Positions 1 through 8,568 of a stretch of DNA of 64,000 nucleotides are shown piece after piece. Source of the DNA: CAVQXR01 sp046330455 (GTDB lineage Bacteria; Actinomycetota; Thermoleophilia; Gaiellales; Gaiellaceae); NCBI GenBank assembly GCA_046330455.1, contig JAXLSU010000004.1:1-64000 (forward strand), in the 5' to 3' direction. The position numbers and the translations under genes are program-made. A model generated the notes under the pieces. It was not told where the DNA came from, made no database searches, and worked only from the letters and a program-made list of their open reading frames with translations. Each line of letters starts with the position of its first letter. The first letter of the stretch is position 1.

Positions 1-243
1 GAGCGCACCACCCGCAAGGCGAGCCGCTCCAGCGAGGCCATCCGAGATGCCTTCGATCAGACCGAGAGCGCTGGCAGGGGCACCGATTGTCGCCGTCAGG
101 AAGCTCGGTAGAAGAGCGGTCGGGACCTCGTGACCGAGGTCGGAGAGAAGGCTTGCGGTGCCGATCCCTCGCACACCCGGCGTGAGCCAGGTGGTGGGAG
201 CGTGTGCTTCCGACGCGCCGACCGCCTGGTTGCGACCACTCAC
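1..243 (-). CDS. MFS transporter, N-terminal part (runs off the window start)
   Basis: An open minus-strand frame of 81 codons runs from a GTG at 243 to the window edge without a stop. An in-frame TGA lies a few codons upstream of this GTG, so the start is 243 or an internal GTG at 174. The segment GIGTASLLSDLGHEVPTALL followed by GAPASALGLIEGISDGLAG is typical of the first two transmembrane helices of a Major Facilitator Superfamily permease. Substrate is unknown because most of the protein is outside the window. No Shine-Dalgarno site stands out at either start. It is not the same type as the DHA2 gene at 25-26.5 kb. Confidence 0.6.
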   Translation of the reverse strand, partial: MSGRNQAVGASEAHAPTTWLTPGVRGIGTASLLSDLGHEVPTALLPSFLTATIGAPASALGLIEGISDGLAGAARLAGGAL

Positions 244-445
244 CGCGGGCGATGGTATGCATCAGCGCTACGCCGTGTACCCGAAGCACGCCCCGGCAGG
301 TCGTCTCCGGCCGGCGACGACCCTGCGCCCGTCGGCTGACCCGGACGACCGGCGGGTCCGGCAGCGATGGCACGGACGGCACATGCGCGAATCTGCCCCT
401 ATGCGGGGCTTTCGCGTTGCTGGGCCATTTCCGCCCAGCGTGAGG

Positions 446-518
446 AGGCGCATACGGGATTCGAACCCGTGCTACCGCCGTGAGAGGGCGGCGTCCTAGG
501 CCACTAGACGAATGCGCC
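446..518 (-). tRNA. tRNA-Glu (CTC anticodon)
   Basis: The reverse complement folds into a standard cloverleaf. The 7-bp acceptor stem pairs 447-453 with 512-518, the anticodon arm is CCGCC-CTCTCAC-GGCGG giving anticodon CTC, and the T arm contains GGTTCGAATCC. CCA is not encoded. It reads GAG, the dominant glutamate codon in this DNA. Confidence 0.96.
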
Positions 519-571
519 CGGCCGTTCCGGCCCAGCCTAGCAAACGCCTGCCCTTGGCTCCCGCGTGCCGC

Positions 572-733
572 TCAGTCGAGCCGGCGACCGAGCTCGAGCT
601 GGACGCTACGTCGCCGTTGAGCGCGGAGCACCTGCTGGTCGCCGACCGCGGCGGCCCGGCACACGGCCACGGTCGTTGCGAGCTGCGCGGTCACGATCAG
701 CATGCCGATCAGCATCCAGAGCCACCACGTCAT
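572..733 (-). CDS. Small single-pass membrane protein (53 aa)
   Basis: A 53-codon frame begins at ATG 733 behind a good ribosome binding site (GGGAGG about 6 bases upstream). The first half is strongly hydrophobic (MTWWLWMLIGMLIVTAQLAT), predicting one membrane helix, and the second half is basic and polar (LRAQRRRSVQLELGRRLD), so the tail is probably cytoplasmic. No family is recognised. It lies between tRNA-Glu and the ABC-2 exporter, transcribed away from the latter. The strong RBS and the helix-plus-tail layout are the support; comparative evidence is missing. Confidence 0.5.
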   Translation of the reverse strand: MTWWLWMLIGMLIVTAQLATTVAVCRAAAVGDQQVLRAQRRRSVQLELGRRLD

Positions 734-919
734 TTCGGACCTCCCTCCGTCCTGCTACACAGCATGAGGAACGGACCGGTCGTTTCCTTGCGGAGACGGT
801 GTGAGCTCGCAGCGAGTCGGTAGTCGTGCCCGGCACGGCTGCGGGAAACCCGACCGGACGATCAGCGCCGGCGCGGATGGACGACAATGCGCCCGGTGGG
901 GAGACTTCCGGAAGGTGAG

Positions 920-1867
920 ATGACAGCTTCCGAACCGGTCCTGGTCTGCGAGGGGCTCGTGCGTCGCTTCGGCGAGCGCGTCGCCGTCGACGACGTCTCC
1001 TTCGAGATCGCGCGGGGCGAGACGTACGGGCTGCTCGGCCCGAACGGCGCCGGGAAGACGACGACGATCTCGATGGTCGCTGGCATCCTCACGGCGGACG
1101 GGGGCGTGATCACGGTCGCCGGCCATCGCATGACGACCGGGCCCGGCCCGGCCAAGGCCGCGATCGGCCTCGTCCCGCAGGAGATCGCGCTCTACCCCGA
1201 TCTCTCGGCGCTCGAGAACATGCGGTTCTTCGGACGCCTCCACGGGCTCTCGGGCGGCCGCCTCGACGCGAGGATCGCGCACGTGCTCGAGGTCGTCGGG
1301 CTGACCGACCGTGCGAAGGACCGGATCGAGAGCTACTCGGGCGGCATGAAGCGCCGGGCCAACATCGCGGTCGGGCTCCTGAACGAGCCCGAGCTCCTCA
1401 TCCTCGACGAGCCGACGGTCGGCGTCGACCCGCAGAGCCGCAACCAGATCCTCGAGAGCATCGTGGCGCTCGGCGGCGCCGGCCTCTCCGTCCTCTACAC
1501 GACGCACTACATGGAGGAGGCCGAGCGGCTCTGCGACCGGGTCGGGATCATCGACGAGGGGAAGCTCGTCGCGGAGGGGACGAGACGCGAGCTCGTCGAG
1601 CTCGTCGGGGAGCGCGACCGGGTGCTGCTGACGGCGGCCGGCGACCTCGCAGGCTTTGCGATCCGGGCGCGCTCGCTGCCCGGTGTCGTCAACGCCAGCG
1701 CAGCGGACGGGAAGGTCGAGGTGATCGCCGACTCGGCCGGACGGCTGCTCGCCGGCCTGCTCGCCGAGGCCGAGGACGCCGGGCTCACGGTGACCTCGGT
1801 GGCGGTCAGCGAGCCAGACCTCGAGGCGGTGTTCCTCCATCTGACCGGCAAGGCGCTGCGCGACTGA
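920..1867 (+). CDS. ABC-2 type transporter ATP-binding subunit
   Basis: This is the cytoplasmic ATPase (315 aa) of an ABC-2 exporter, with the ABC domain in residues 8-230. Walker A GPNGAGKT is at about 40-47, the signature YSGGM at 139-143, Walker B LLILDEP at 159-165 and the switch H in YTTHYMEEAE. The C-terminal 80 residues form the extra domain usual for DrrA/CcmA-like ATPases. I chose ATG 920 because GGAAGGTGAG precedes it; an upstream ATG at 887 lacks this. It is followed after 6 bases by two permease genes, so the three form one operon. The exported substrate (drug, lipid or polymer) cannot be read from the sequence. Confidence 0.92.
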   Translation: MTASEPVLVCEGLVRRFGERVAVDDVSFEIARGETYGLLGPNGAGKTTTISMVAGILTADGGVITVAGHRMTTGPGPAKAAIGLVPQEIALYPDLSALENMRFFGRLHGLSGGRLDARIAHVLEVVGLTDRAKDRIESYSGGMKRRANIAVGLLNEPELLILDEPTVGVDPQSRNQILESIVALGGAGLSVLYTTHYMEEAERLCDRVGIIDEGKLVAEGTRRELVELVGERDRVLLTAAGDLAGFAIRARSLPGVVNASAADGKVEVIADSAGRLLAGLLAEAEDAGLTVTSVAVSEPDLEAVFLHLTGKALRD

Positions 1868-1873
1868 GCCCCC

Positions 1874-3055
1874 GTGCAGACGCTCCTCGTCGCCGCGTCC
1901 GAGCTACGCCGCCGTGTGCGAAACCGCTCGGCGATCGTCACCGCCGTCGTCGGGCCGCTCGCGCTGGCCGTCGTCTTCGGGCTCCTCGTCAGCGGGACGG
2001 GCAGCGTGACGTTCACGGTCGGGGTCGTCGATCTCGACGGCTCGCACCTCTCGCGGACAGTTACGTCCGGGCTGCTCGAACAGGGGGCCGGCGAGACGGC
2101 GGATGACGGGCAGGGCGCCGTCGACTTCGAGCGGGTCGACACGCTCGCCGCCGCCCGCCTGGGGGTCGACGACGGCGATCTCGACGGCGCGATCGTCGTC
2201 CCGGCCGGCTTCGGCGCCTCGGTCGAGAAGGGGCGCCCGAGCCCGCTCACCGTCGTTCGCAGCGGCAACCGCCTCGTCGGCGGCCAGGTTGCGACATCGG
2301 TCGGGCTGGGGATCGAGGCCGAGCTCGACCGGGTCGCCCTCGCACTTCGAACCGCGGCCGCTCGCTCGGGCAGCCGGCCGGACGCCGGGCTGGTCGCGGC
2401 GGCGAGAGCCCAGCCTGCGGCGATCGTCGTCACCGACCTTCCACCCGGTGAGGGCGAGATCAGCACCGCGGCGTTCTACGGCGCGGCGATGTCGATCCTG
2501 TTCCTGTTCTTCACGGTCGGGTTCGCCGCGCGCTCGCTTCTCGTCGAGCGCCGTGAGGGGACGCTGGGCAGGATGCTCGCGAGTGGCGCGACGCCGCGTG
2601 CGATCCTCACCGGCAAGACGCTCGCCGTCGCCCTGCTCGGGCTCACCGGCTTCGTGACGGTCTGGGTCGTGACCTCCGTTGCCTTCGACGCCGACTGGGG
2701 AGACCCGGCCGCGGTCGCGCTCCTGATCGTCGCCACCGTGTTCGCGATCGGGGGCGTGACGCTGTTCGTCGCCTCGTTCGCGCGGACCGATCAGCAGGCG
2801 GAGGCGTACACGCTCGTCGTCACCTTCGCGTTCGCGCTGCTCGGTGGGAACTTCGTGGGCCCGTTCGCACCGGAGCTGCTGCGGACGCTCTCGCTCGCGA
2901 CGCCGAACGGCTGGGCGCTACGCGCGTTCACCGACCTCGGGGCAGACGCCGCTTCGCTCGCGACGATCCTGCCGGCGCTCGGCGTCCTCGTCGGAATCGG
3001 GGCCCTGTTCGGCTGGATCGGGATGCACCGCGCGGTCAGGGCGGTGGTCTCCTGA
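1874..3055 (+). CDS. ABC-2 type transporter permease (first)
   Basis: A membrane subunit of 393 aa from a GTG start. The topology is that of the YhgE/ABC2_membrane_3 group: one hydrophobic helix at about residues 20-42, a large extracytoplasmic loop of about 170 residues, then five to six helices from about 200 onward, ending with GALFGWIGMHRAVRAVV. The sequence RREGTLGRMLASGATPRAIL before helix 3 is the coupling-helix region that contacts the ATPase. It is translationally linked to its neighbours (6-base gap upstream, stop overlapped by the next gene). It probably heterodimerises with the next permease. Confidence 0.88.
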   Translation: MQTLLVAASELRRRVRNRSAIVTAVVGPLALAVVFGLLVSGTGSVTFTVGVVDLDGSHLSRTVTSGLLEQGAGETADDGQGAVDFERVDTLAAARLGVDDGDLDGAIVVPAGFGASVEKGRPSPLTVVRSGNRLVGGQVATSVGLGIEAELDRVALALRTAAARSGSRPDAGLVAAARAQPAAIVVTDLPPGEGEISTAAFYGAAMSILFLFFTVGFAARSLLVERREGTLGRMLASGATPRAILTGKTLAVALLGLTGFVTVWVVTSVAFDADWGDPAAVALLIVATVFAIGGVTLFVASFARTDQQAEAYTLVVTFAFALLGGNFVGPFAPELLRTLSLATPNGWALRAFTDLGADAASLATILPALGVLVGIGALFGWIGMHRAVRAVVS

Positions 3056-4248
3056 GGCATCTCACCGCCGCGCGCACGTTCACGGTCGCCGTCTTCCAGC
3101 ACCTGCTGAAGGACAAGGTGTCGCTGTTCTTCATGGTCATCCTGCCCGTGATCGTGATCATCGTCATCGGCGTCACCTTCGGGGGCGAGTACCGGGTGAG
3201 CATCGGCTACGTCCAGCTCGGGACGGGCCCGCTCGCCGACCGCGTCGGTACGGCCCTCGCCGGGTCGGACGGGCTCGATGTCGAGCGCTACGGGTCGGTC
3301 GACGAGCTCGAGCGTGCCGTTCGCCGCCAGCTCGTCGCCGCCGGGCTCGTCGTCCCGGACGGATTCGATACCGCGGTCGCGGGAGGTCGGCAGGGAGACA
3401 TCGGCATCGTGCTGCTCCCGACGAGCGAGGTTGCCTTCACGGGCCGGACAGCCGTGGAAGGTGTCCTCGCAGCCGTCGGAGCGAGGCTCGGGGCGGCCCG
3501 CTTCGTGACGGAGACGGTGGGCGGTAGCTTCGCCGCAAACCTCGCGCTCGCCGATCGGCTCGCCGGGCCTGCGGCGACCGTGACCGTCGAGGACGTCGAC
3601 GCCCGCGGGGCTGCGAGCCTCAGCCGCTTCTCGCTCATCGCACCACAGGAGCTCGTGCTCTTCGTGTTCATCAACTCGCTGGCGACCGCGGGGCTGATCG
3701 TGCGCGCGCGCCGGGCGGGAGTCCTGCGTCGCGCGCTCTCGACGCCGACGAGTGCCGGCAGCATTCTCGGCGGGCTCGGAGCCGGGTGGCTCGCGCTCGC
3801 CCTGTTCCAGTCGGCCGTGATCGTCGTCGTCGGCTCTCTGCTCTTCGGCGTCTCGTGGGGCGACCCGCCCGCAGCGGTGCTGCTCGTGCTCGCGTTCGCG
3901 CTCGTCGGGTGCGGCGCCGGCTTGCTCGTCGGGGCGCTCGGACGGGACGAGGACAGGGTGGGGACGGTGACGCCGATCATCGGGCTCGTGCTCGGCGCGC
4001 TCGGCGGCTGCATGGCGCCGCTCGAGGTGTTCCCTCCTGCCATGCTCGCGATCGCGCACCTGACGCCGCACTACTGGGCGGTGATCGCCTGGCAGGAGCT
4101 CGTGTTCGACGGCGGTGGCGTCGCCGACATCGCTCCCTCGCTCGCCGTGCTGCTCGCGTTCGCGGCCGTGTTCCTCGCGATCGCGACTCCGATCCTGCGC
4201 CGGGACCTGACCATGAGCAGCGGCCTGCGGATCCCGTCCGGCCGCTAG
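3052..4248 (+). CDS. ABC-2 type transporter permease (second), probable non-ATG start
   Basis: The second membrane subunit is homologous in layout to its neighbour: one N-terminal helix (MVILPVIVIIVIGVTFGG), a long external loop and five to six C-terminal helices. The first conventional start, GTG 3118, would remove the amphipathic segment HLTAARTFTVAVFQHLLKDK that ABC-2 permeases carry before helix 1. The frame stays open upstream to a CTG at 3052 that overlaps the TGA of the preceding gene (CTGA), and no ATG, GTG or TTG lies between. I therefore place the start at CTG 3052 (398 aa), with 3118 as the alternative. The function is shared with the two genes before it. Confidence 0.82.
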   Translation: MRHLTAARTFTVAVFQHLLKDKVSLFFMVILPVIVIIVIGVTFGGEYRVSIGYVQLGTGPLADRVGTALAGSDGLDVERYGSVDELERAVRRQLVAAGLVVPDGFDTAVAGGRQGDIGIVLLPTSEVAFTGRTAVEGVLAAVGARLGAARFVTETVGGSFAANLALADRLAGPAATVTVEDVDARGAASLSRFSLIAPQELVLFVFINSLATAGLIVRARRAGVLRRALSTPTSAGSILGGLGAGWLALALFQSAVIVVVGSLLFGVSWGDPPAAVLLVLAFALVGCGAGLLVGALGRDEDRVGTVTPIIGLVLGALGGCMAPLEVFPPAMLAIAHLTPHYWAVIAWQELVFDGGGVADIAPSLAVLLAFAAVFLAIATPILRRDLTMSSGLRIPSGR

Positions 4249-4252
4249 CCGG

Positions 4253-4654
4253 CTACAGGAGGTCGCGCACGCGCTCCTCGGGCTCCTGCCTCGCACGGAC
4301 GCTCCAGGCGAGGTGTGCGGCGAAGCCGAGCAGCACGACGGCGAAGAGCTTGCGAAGCGCGTCCTCGTCGAGCGCGGTCGCGAGCGCGGTGCCGGCCGCG
4401 ACTCCGACTGCAGACGTGAGGCCGACGAACGTCGCCGCGCGCCAGTCGACGTTGCCGTAGCGGGTTTGACGCCACGCGCCGAGTGCGACGGCAGGGATCA
4501 TCGCCGCGAGCGAGGTCGCCTGGGCGTCGAGCTGGGGCAGCCCGAGCACGAGCGTCAGTGTCGGGACGAACAACAGGCCGCCGCCGACGCCGAAGAGCCC
4601 GGAGAGGACGCCTGCGGCGAAGCCGAGCGCGGTGGCTTCGACCAGCTCGATCAC
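4253..4654 (-). CDS. Half-size TauE/SafE (TSUP) membrane protein, second of pair
   Basis: This 133-aa protein has about four hydrophobic segments and the TSUP hallmark GVGGGLLFVP at residues 22-31. Full TSUP permeases are about 250 aa and contain this half-motif twice, so this is one repeat unit. Its GTG start overlaps the TGA of the preceding half-size gene (GTGA), which implies coupled translation and a likely heterodimer. It lies at the 3' end of the urease operon. TSUP proteins move organosulfur or other anions; the substrate here is unknown. The C-terminus is charged (RARQEPEERVRDLL). Confidence 0.82.
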   Translation of the reverse strand: MIELVEATALGFAAGVLSGLFGVGGGLLFVPTLTLVLGLPQLDAQATSLAAMIPAVALGAWRQTRYGNVDWRAATFVGLTSAVGVAAGTALATALDEDALRKLFAVVLLGFAAHLAWSVRARQEPEERVRDLL

Positions 4655-5019
4655 GTGACGAGCAGCCTGATCGCGACGGCGGCGAGGAAGGCCGAGAAGG
4701 CGAGCACGAGCACCCGTGACGAGAGACGCTGCTGTAGCGCCGTGCCGGCCAGGGCGCCCGCCGCAGCGGGCAGCCCGACCTCGGCTGCGATCAGCCAGTC
4801 GACCTCGCCGAGAGCGCCGAACGCGACAGTGCCGAACACGGCGGTGAAGACGATGACCGCCAGCGAGGTGCCGGTGGCGAGGCGGCCGGGAAACCGGGCG
4901 AGGACGATCAGGAGCGGCACGATGACGATCCCCCCGCCGACGCCGAACAGGGCGCTGAACAGGCCGGCGACGAGCCCGATCGCGGCCAGGAGCGTGCCAC
5001 TCGACCTCGTCGCGACCAC
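4651..5019 (-). CDS. Half-size TauE/SafE (TSUP) membrane protein, first of pair
   Basis: The protein has 122 aa and four predicted helices, with the TSUP motif GVGGGIVIVP at about residues 26-35. It is one half of a classical TSUP permease and matches the neighbouring 133-aa protein in arrangement. It starts 9 bases after the ureD stop, so it is probably cotranscribed with urease. A frameshifted single gene is not the explanation: the first protein ends cleanly and the second has its own GTG, and both begin with N-terminal sequence ahead of the motif. A membrane heterodimer is the simplest inference. Confidence 0.82.
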   Translation of the reverse strand: MVATRSSGTLLAAIGLVAGLFSALFGVGGGIVIVPLLIVLARFPGRLATGTSLAVIVFTAVFGTVAFGALGEVDWLIAAEVGLPAAAGALAGTALQQRLSSRVLVLAFSAFLAAVAIRLLVT

Positions 5020-5028
5020 GCGGCGATT

Positions 5029-5841
5029 CTACGAGCCTGCGGCGGTGCGAAACCACCGCCGGGCGGCGTCGGAGGGAGCAAGGGGCGCGACCCCGGCCAG
5101 GTCCCGGGCCAGGCAGACGAGGGGCCAGAAGGCCTGCTCGAGACGCTCGGCCGAGCGGTCGAGCCCGCGGACGACGAGAAGCTCGCCGGTCGGCCGGCTC
5201 GCGCCGGCGAGCTCGAGCCCCGCAAGCTGCGAGCGCACCCGCTCGAGGGGCAGCGAGCTCTCGGAGAGACCGGCGAGATAGAGCGTCCCGACATGGGTCA
5301 GGCCGGCGAGCGCAGACGCGGCCTCCTCCCGCGATGCGGCGTCGAGCCTGAGCCGGTCGTCGAGCAGCGGCCCGCCCGGGCCCGCAAACGTCCAGCGGGT
5401 GCGCAGCCCGGCCAGCTCGAGCAGCTCGCCGCGGGCGATGCGCCCGACCGCCAGGACATCCCAGGCACAGAGCGTCGCGCCCGGCTCGAGCCGGACGGAG
5501 ACCTCGGTCACGCTGCGGCTGCCGGGGTACGGGAGCGTCAGCCAGGGCAGGAACGTGAGGTGGCCGCCGGGCCCGACCCGGAGGTGCCAGCGGCTGACGG
5601 CGTCGCGTGCCGTCCGGAGCAGGGAGGAGGGGCCCTGGGTCGTGACCGTGCCCGTGGCGCCCGCCTCGACCTCGACCGTCGCCTCGAGCGCTTCCCCGGC
5701 GCCGAGGCCCGCGAGCGACGTCGTCAGGAACGCGATCGGGTCGCGGCGCCGGTGGACTGCCCAGTCGAAGCATCCCGACGCCACCGCCGCGACGGCGCCG
5801 CCGGCCGCGAAGGCGAGCGACGGGCGGTGCCTTCCGCTCAC
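5029..5841 (-). CDS. ureD: Urease accessory protein UreD
   Basis: UreD (UreH) is the scaffold that binds apo-urease and recruits UreF and UreG for nickel insertion. The 270-aa protein shows the family order: an N-terminal beta segment, TVTTQGPSSLLRTARDA in place of the usual T.Q..tk.yr motif, then FLPWLTLPYPGSR (the family's lP.P..pf.gs region) and a C-terminal RGLDRSAERLEQAFWPL segment. The GTG start overlaps the ureF stop (GTGA). The conserved region is diverged, but operon position and length fit. No UreG is encoded beside it, so nickel delivery must use a GTPase encoded elsewhere. Confidence 0.85.
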   Translation of the reverse strand: MSGRHRPSLAFAAGGAVAAVASGCFDWAVHRRRDPIAFLTTSLAGLGAGEALEATVEVEAGATGTVTTQGPSSLLRTARDAVSRWHLRVGPGGHLTFLPWLTLPYPGSRSVTEVSVRLEPGATLCAWDVLAVGRIARGELLELAGLRTRWTFAGPGGPLLDDRLRLDAASREEAASALAGLTHVGTLYLAGLSESSLPLERVRSQLAGLELAGASRPTGELLVVRGLDRSAERLEQAFWPLVCLARDLAGVAPLAPSDAARRWFRTAAGS

Positions 5842-6515
5842 GACGCGAACAGCCGTGGCGTGAGTTGCTCGTGCTGCATCGCCCCAATGTCGAGAAGGGG
5901 CGAGAACGCGGTCCAGCCGTCGGTCGGGCCCGCGGTGCCCGCAGGCCGGGCGAGCGCGCGCCGCAGCGCCCGCTGCGCGTCCAGCGGGCCGGCGAGCCCG
6001 AGCCGCACTGCCGCGGCGGTCATGCCCGACAGCACCGTGTAGGCGTACGCGGCGGCGGCGTCGCCGGGGGGCGCTCCGGCTACGCCCGCGACCGCGCCGA
6101 AGACGGTGGCCCGAGCCTCGCAGCCGGCAAGGATGCCGGCGGCCCAGGCGACCGCTCTGCCGGCGTCGTCCTCGAACGTCCGCTCCGCGCTGCGAAGCAG
6201 CGCCTGGCCGAGGGCGATGCTCGCCCGGCGGGAGCCGGCGGCCGCGCGGGCGGCGAGGTCGTCGGCCGCGTGGCGCAGGAGCCGTTCGGCGTCACGGGCC
6301 TCCGTGGCGGCGTGCCCGGCACGGACGAACCACGCATCGCACGAGTCGAGCGTCAGCCGGCGGTGCGCGCGGAGCACGGCCTCGAGACTCGTCGCGTCGT
6401 GCACCACCCCGGCTGCCGCGAGGGCCTCGATCCCGTCCGAGTGGGCAAAGCCCCCGGCGGGAAAGGCCGAGTCGGCGAGCTGGAGGAGCCCGGCGAGCCC
6501 GGGCCGGCCCGCCAT
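5838..6515 (-). CDS. ureF: Urease accessory protein UreF
   Basis: UreF (225 aa, usual size) works with UreD as the adaptor that activates the UreG GTPase during urease maturation. The N-terminus LLQLADSAFPAGGFAHSDGI is the family signature (q.sDs.fP.GgfahS.GlE), and the rest is all-helical as expected. The start ATG overlaps the ureC stop (TGATG) and the stop overlaps ureD, so the operon is read as a tightly coupled unit. Confidence 0.93.
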   Translation of the reverse strand: MAGRPGLAGLLQLADSAFPAGGFAHSDGIEALAAAGVVHDATSLEAVLRAHRRLTLDSCDAWFVRAGHAATEARDAERLLRHAADDLAARAAAGSRRASIALGQALLRSAERTFEDDAGRAVAWAAGILAGCEARATVFGAVAGVAGAPPGDAAAAYAYTVLSGMTAAAVRLGLAGPLDAQRALRRALARPAGTAGPTDGWTAFSPLLDIGAMQHEQLTPRLFAS

Positions 6516-8206
6516 CAGATGAGCAGGTAGCGCCGGGACAAGGGCACGCTCGTCGCCGGCTCGACCCAGGCGTCCTCGCCGTCGACCGTCACGCGAAAGC
6601 TCGCCGGGTCGACCCTGACGGCCGGGAGGGCGTCGTTGCGGATCAGGTCGCGCTTCGAGAGGCCGCGGGTGCCGCGCACGGGGAGCAGGCGAGCGGCGTG
6701 CCGGCCGTCACGGAGCACCGGGTTCTCGAGCGCGGCCCGGGAGACGAAGAAGCGGGCCGAGAGACCCGGTGCCTGGCCCGTCGCGCCGAAGCTCGGGCGG
6801 AGCAGCCGCGGCTCGACGAGGATCGTGCTCCCGTTGCCCTGCCCTGTGTCCGCGTAGGCCATGAATCCACTCTTGATCACCGCCTCGGGCTTGACCCCGA
6901 AGAAGCCCGGTCGCCAGAGGACGATGTCGGCGAGCTTGCCCGGCTCGAGCGAGCCGACGTGCTCGGCGATCCCGTGGGCGATCGCGGGGTTGATCGTCAC
7001 CTTCGCGAGGTAGCGGAGGATCCGCTCGTTGTCGTCGTGCGGCGGCCCCGGATCGCCCCGGCGCTCCTTCATCACGTGGGCGAGCTGGAACGTTCGCCGC
7101 AGGCTCTCGGCCATGTGGCCCATGCCCGTGGAGTCCGAGCCCATCATCGAGATCGCCCCGAGGTCGTGGAGCACGTCCTCGGCCGCCATCGTCTGGGGGC
7201 GCACACGCGACTGGGCGAACGCCACGTCCTCCGGGACGAGCGGGTTCATCAGGTGCACCGACATGATCATGTCGAGGTGCTCCTTGAGCGCCGACTCGGT
7301 GAACGGGTTCGTAGGGTTCGTCGACGACGGAAGCACGTGCGGCTGCCCGACCAGCTCGAGCAGGTCGGGCGCGTGACCGCCCCCGGCACCCTCGATGTGG
7401 TACGCGTGGATCGTCCGGCCCGCGATCGCGGCGACGGTGTCCTCGAGCGCGGCCGACTCGTTGATCGTGTCCGTGTGGATGATCGTCTGGACGTCGTAGG
7501 CGTCCGACACCTGGAGCGTCCGGTCGATCACGGCGGGGAAGGCGCCGAGATCCTCGTGGATCTTGAATCCGGAGGAGCCCCACTCGAGCGCGTGCTCGAG
7601 CGGCGGTGCCGAGCTGGCCGCCCTCGAGATCAGCGCGACGTTGAGCGGGTAGCCGGCGAGGCTCGCGAACATCCGCTCGAGCGCGAACCGTGGGTTCGTG
7701 CCGACGTCGAACGCGAGGCCCGCGCCCCCTCCGATCAGCGTCGTGTACCCGTTCGCCAGGTAGTCGTCGAGCATCGCCGGGGCAAGGAAATGGACGTGGC
7801 AGTCGATCGCGCCCGCGGTCGCGATGCACCCGTGACCGAGGTAGACGCCGGTGTCGGTGCCGACGACCATGTCGACGCCGTCCTGGACATCGGGGTTTCC
7901 CGCATGACCGACGCCGACGATCCGGCCGTCGCGGATCCCGATGTCCGCCTTGACGATGCCGAGCACGGGGTCGACGACGAGCGCGTTGACGACGACGAAG
8001 TCGAGGGTCGGCTCCCGGCTGTCGGACGGCCGGGCGACCTGGCCGTCGCGGATGTTGCGCCCCGCCCCGATCAGGCCCTCCTCTCCCGGCGGGACGAGCG
8101 ACCGCTCGACGCGGGCGAAGAGGTTCGTGTCGCCGAGCCGGACGAGATCGCCCTCGCCGGGGCCGTACATGAGCGCCGCGAGCGAGCGGTCGAGCTCGAA
8201 GCTCAC
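6515..8206 (-). CDS. ureC: Urease alpha subunit, divergent
   Basis: This is the catalytic subunit (563 aa) that hydrolyses urea to ammonia and carbamate with a dinickel centre. Nickel ligands are present: H137 and H139 (DCHVHF), K215 (the carbamylated lysine, GFKIHED), H244 (IIHTDT), H270 (AYHIEG) and D358 (GSDS). The catalytic acid H318 is also present. The flap, normally MVCHHL, reads MSVHLM, so the usual cysteine is valine (residue 317). That cysteine is not essential in characterised ureases but is nearly invariant. GTG start overlapping the ureB stop. Probably an active but unusual urease; a paralog with another role is possible. Confidence 0.93.
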   Translation of the reverse strand: MSFELDRSLAALMYGPGEGDLVRLGDTNLFARVERSLVPPGEEGLIGAGRNIRDGQVARPSDSREPTLDFVVVNALVVDPVLGIVKADIGIRDGRIVGVGHAGNPDVQDGVDMVVGTDTGVYLGHGCIATAGAIDCHVHFLAPAMLDDYLANGYTTLIGGGAGLAFDVGTNPRFALERMFASLAGYPLNVALISRAASSAPPLEHALEWGSSGFKIHEDLGAFPAVIDRTLQVSDAYDVQTIIHTDTINESAALEDTVAAIAGRTIHAYHIEGAGGGHAPDLLELVGQPHVLPSSTNPTNPFTESALKEHLDMIMSVHLMNPLVPEDVAFAQSRVRPQTMAAEDVLHDLGAISMMGSDSTGMGHMAESLRRTFQLAHVMKERRGDPGPPHDDNERILRYLAKVTINPAIAHGIAEHVGSLEPGKLADIVLWRPGFFGVKPEAVIKSGFMAYADTGQGNGSTILVEPRLLRPSFGATGQAPGLSARFFVSRAALENPVLRDGRHAARLLPVRGTRGLSKRDLIRNDALPAVRVDPASFRVTVDGEDAWVEPATSVPLSRRYLLI

Positions 8207-8568
8207 CCGAGCAGCCCCCGCTCGCGGGCGCGCTCGAGGGCCCGGACCCGTACGGCCGGGTCGTCGAGCGCACCGTCGACGAGCCCGTGGAACCCGCGGA
8301 CGACCCGCCGACCGGCGAACGGTACGAGCCGCACGGTCCGGGTCTCGCCCGGCTCGAAGCGAACGCTCAGCCCGGCCGGGACGTCGAGGCGCATCCCGTA
8401 CGCGGCCTCCCGGTCGAAGCGCAGGGCCGGGTTCGCCTCGAAGAAGTGGTAGTGCGAGGTCACCTGGACTGCCCGATCGAGGGTGTTCGCGACCTCGAGC
8501 TCGACCGTCGGAAGCCCGACGTTGCCGTGCAGCGGGCCCGGCGGGTGGACGATCTCGCCGGGGATCAC
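8203..8568 (-). CDS. ureB: Urease beta subunit
   Basis: A structural subunit of urease (121 aa, typical size). It begins IPGEIVHPPGPL and contains the family motifs VANTLDRAVQVTSHYHFFE and FEPGETRTVRLVPFAG. GTG 8568 overlaps the ureA stop (GTGA), and the frame continues open upstream only as ureA shadow, so this start is secure. It assembles with UreA and UreC into the (abg)3 holoenzyme in the cytoplasm. Confidence 0.95.
   Translation of the reverse strand: MIPGEIVHPPGPLHGNVGLPTVELEVANTLDRAVQVTSHYHFFEANPALRFDREAAYGMRLDVPAGLSVRFEPGETRTVRLVPFAGRRVVRGFHGLVDGALDDPAVRVRALERARERGLLG

Noticed and set aside
130..499. Short plus-strand frames near the window start
   Set aside because: They overlap a minus-strand MFS frame and tRNA-Glu and show no protein-like features.
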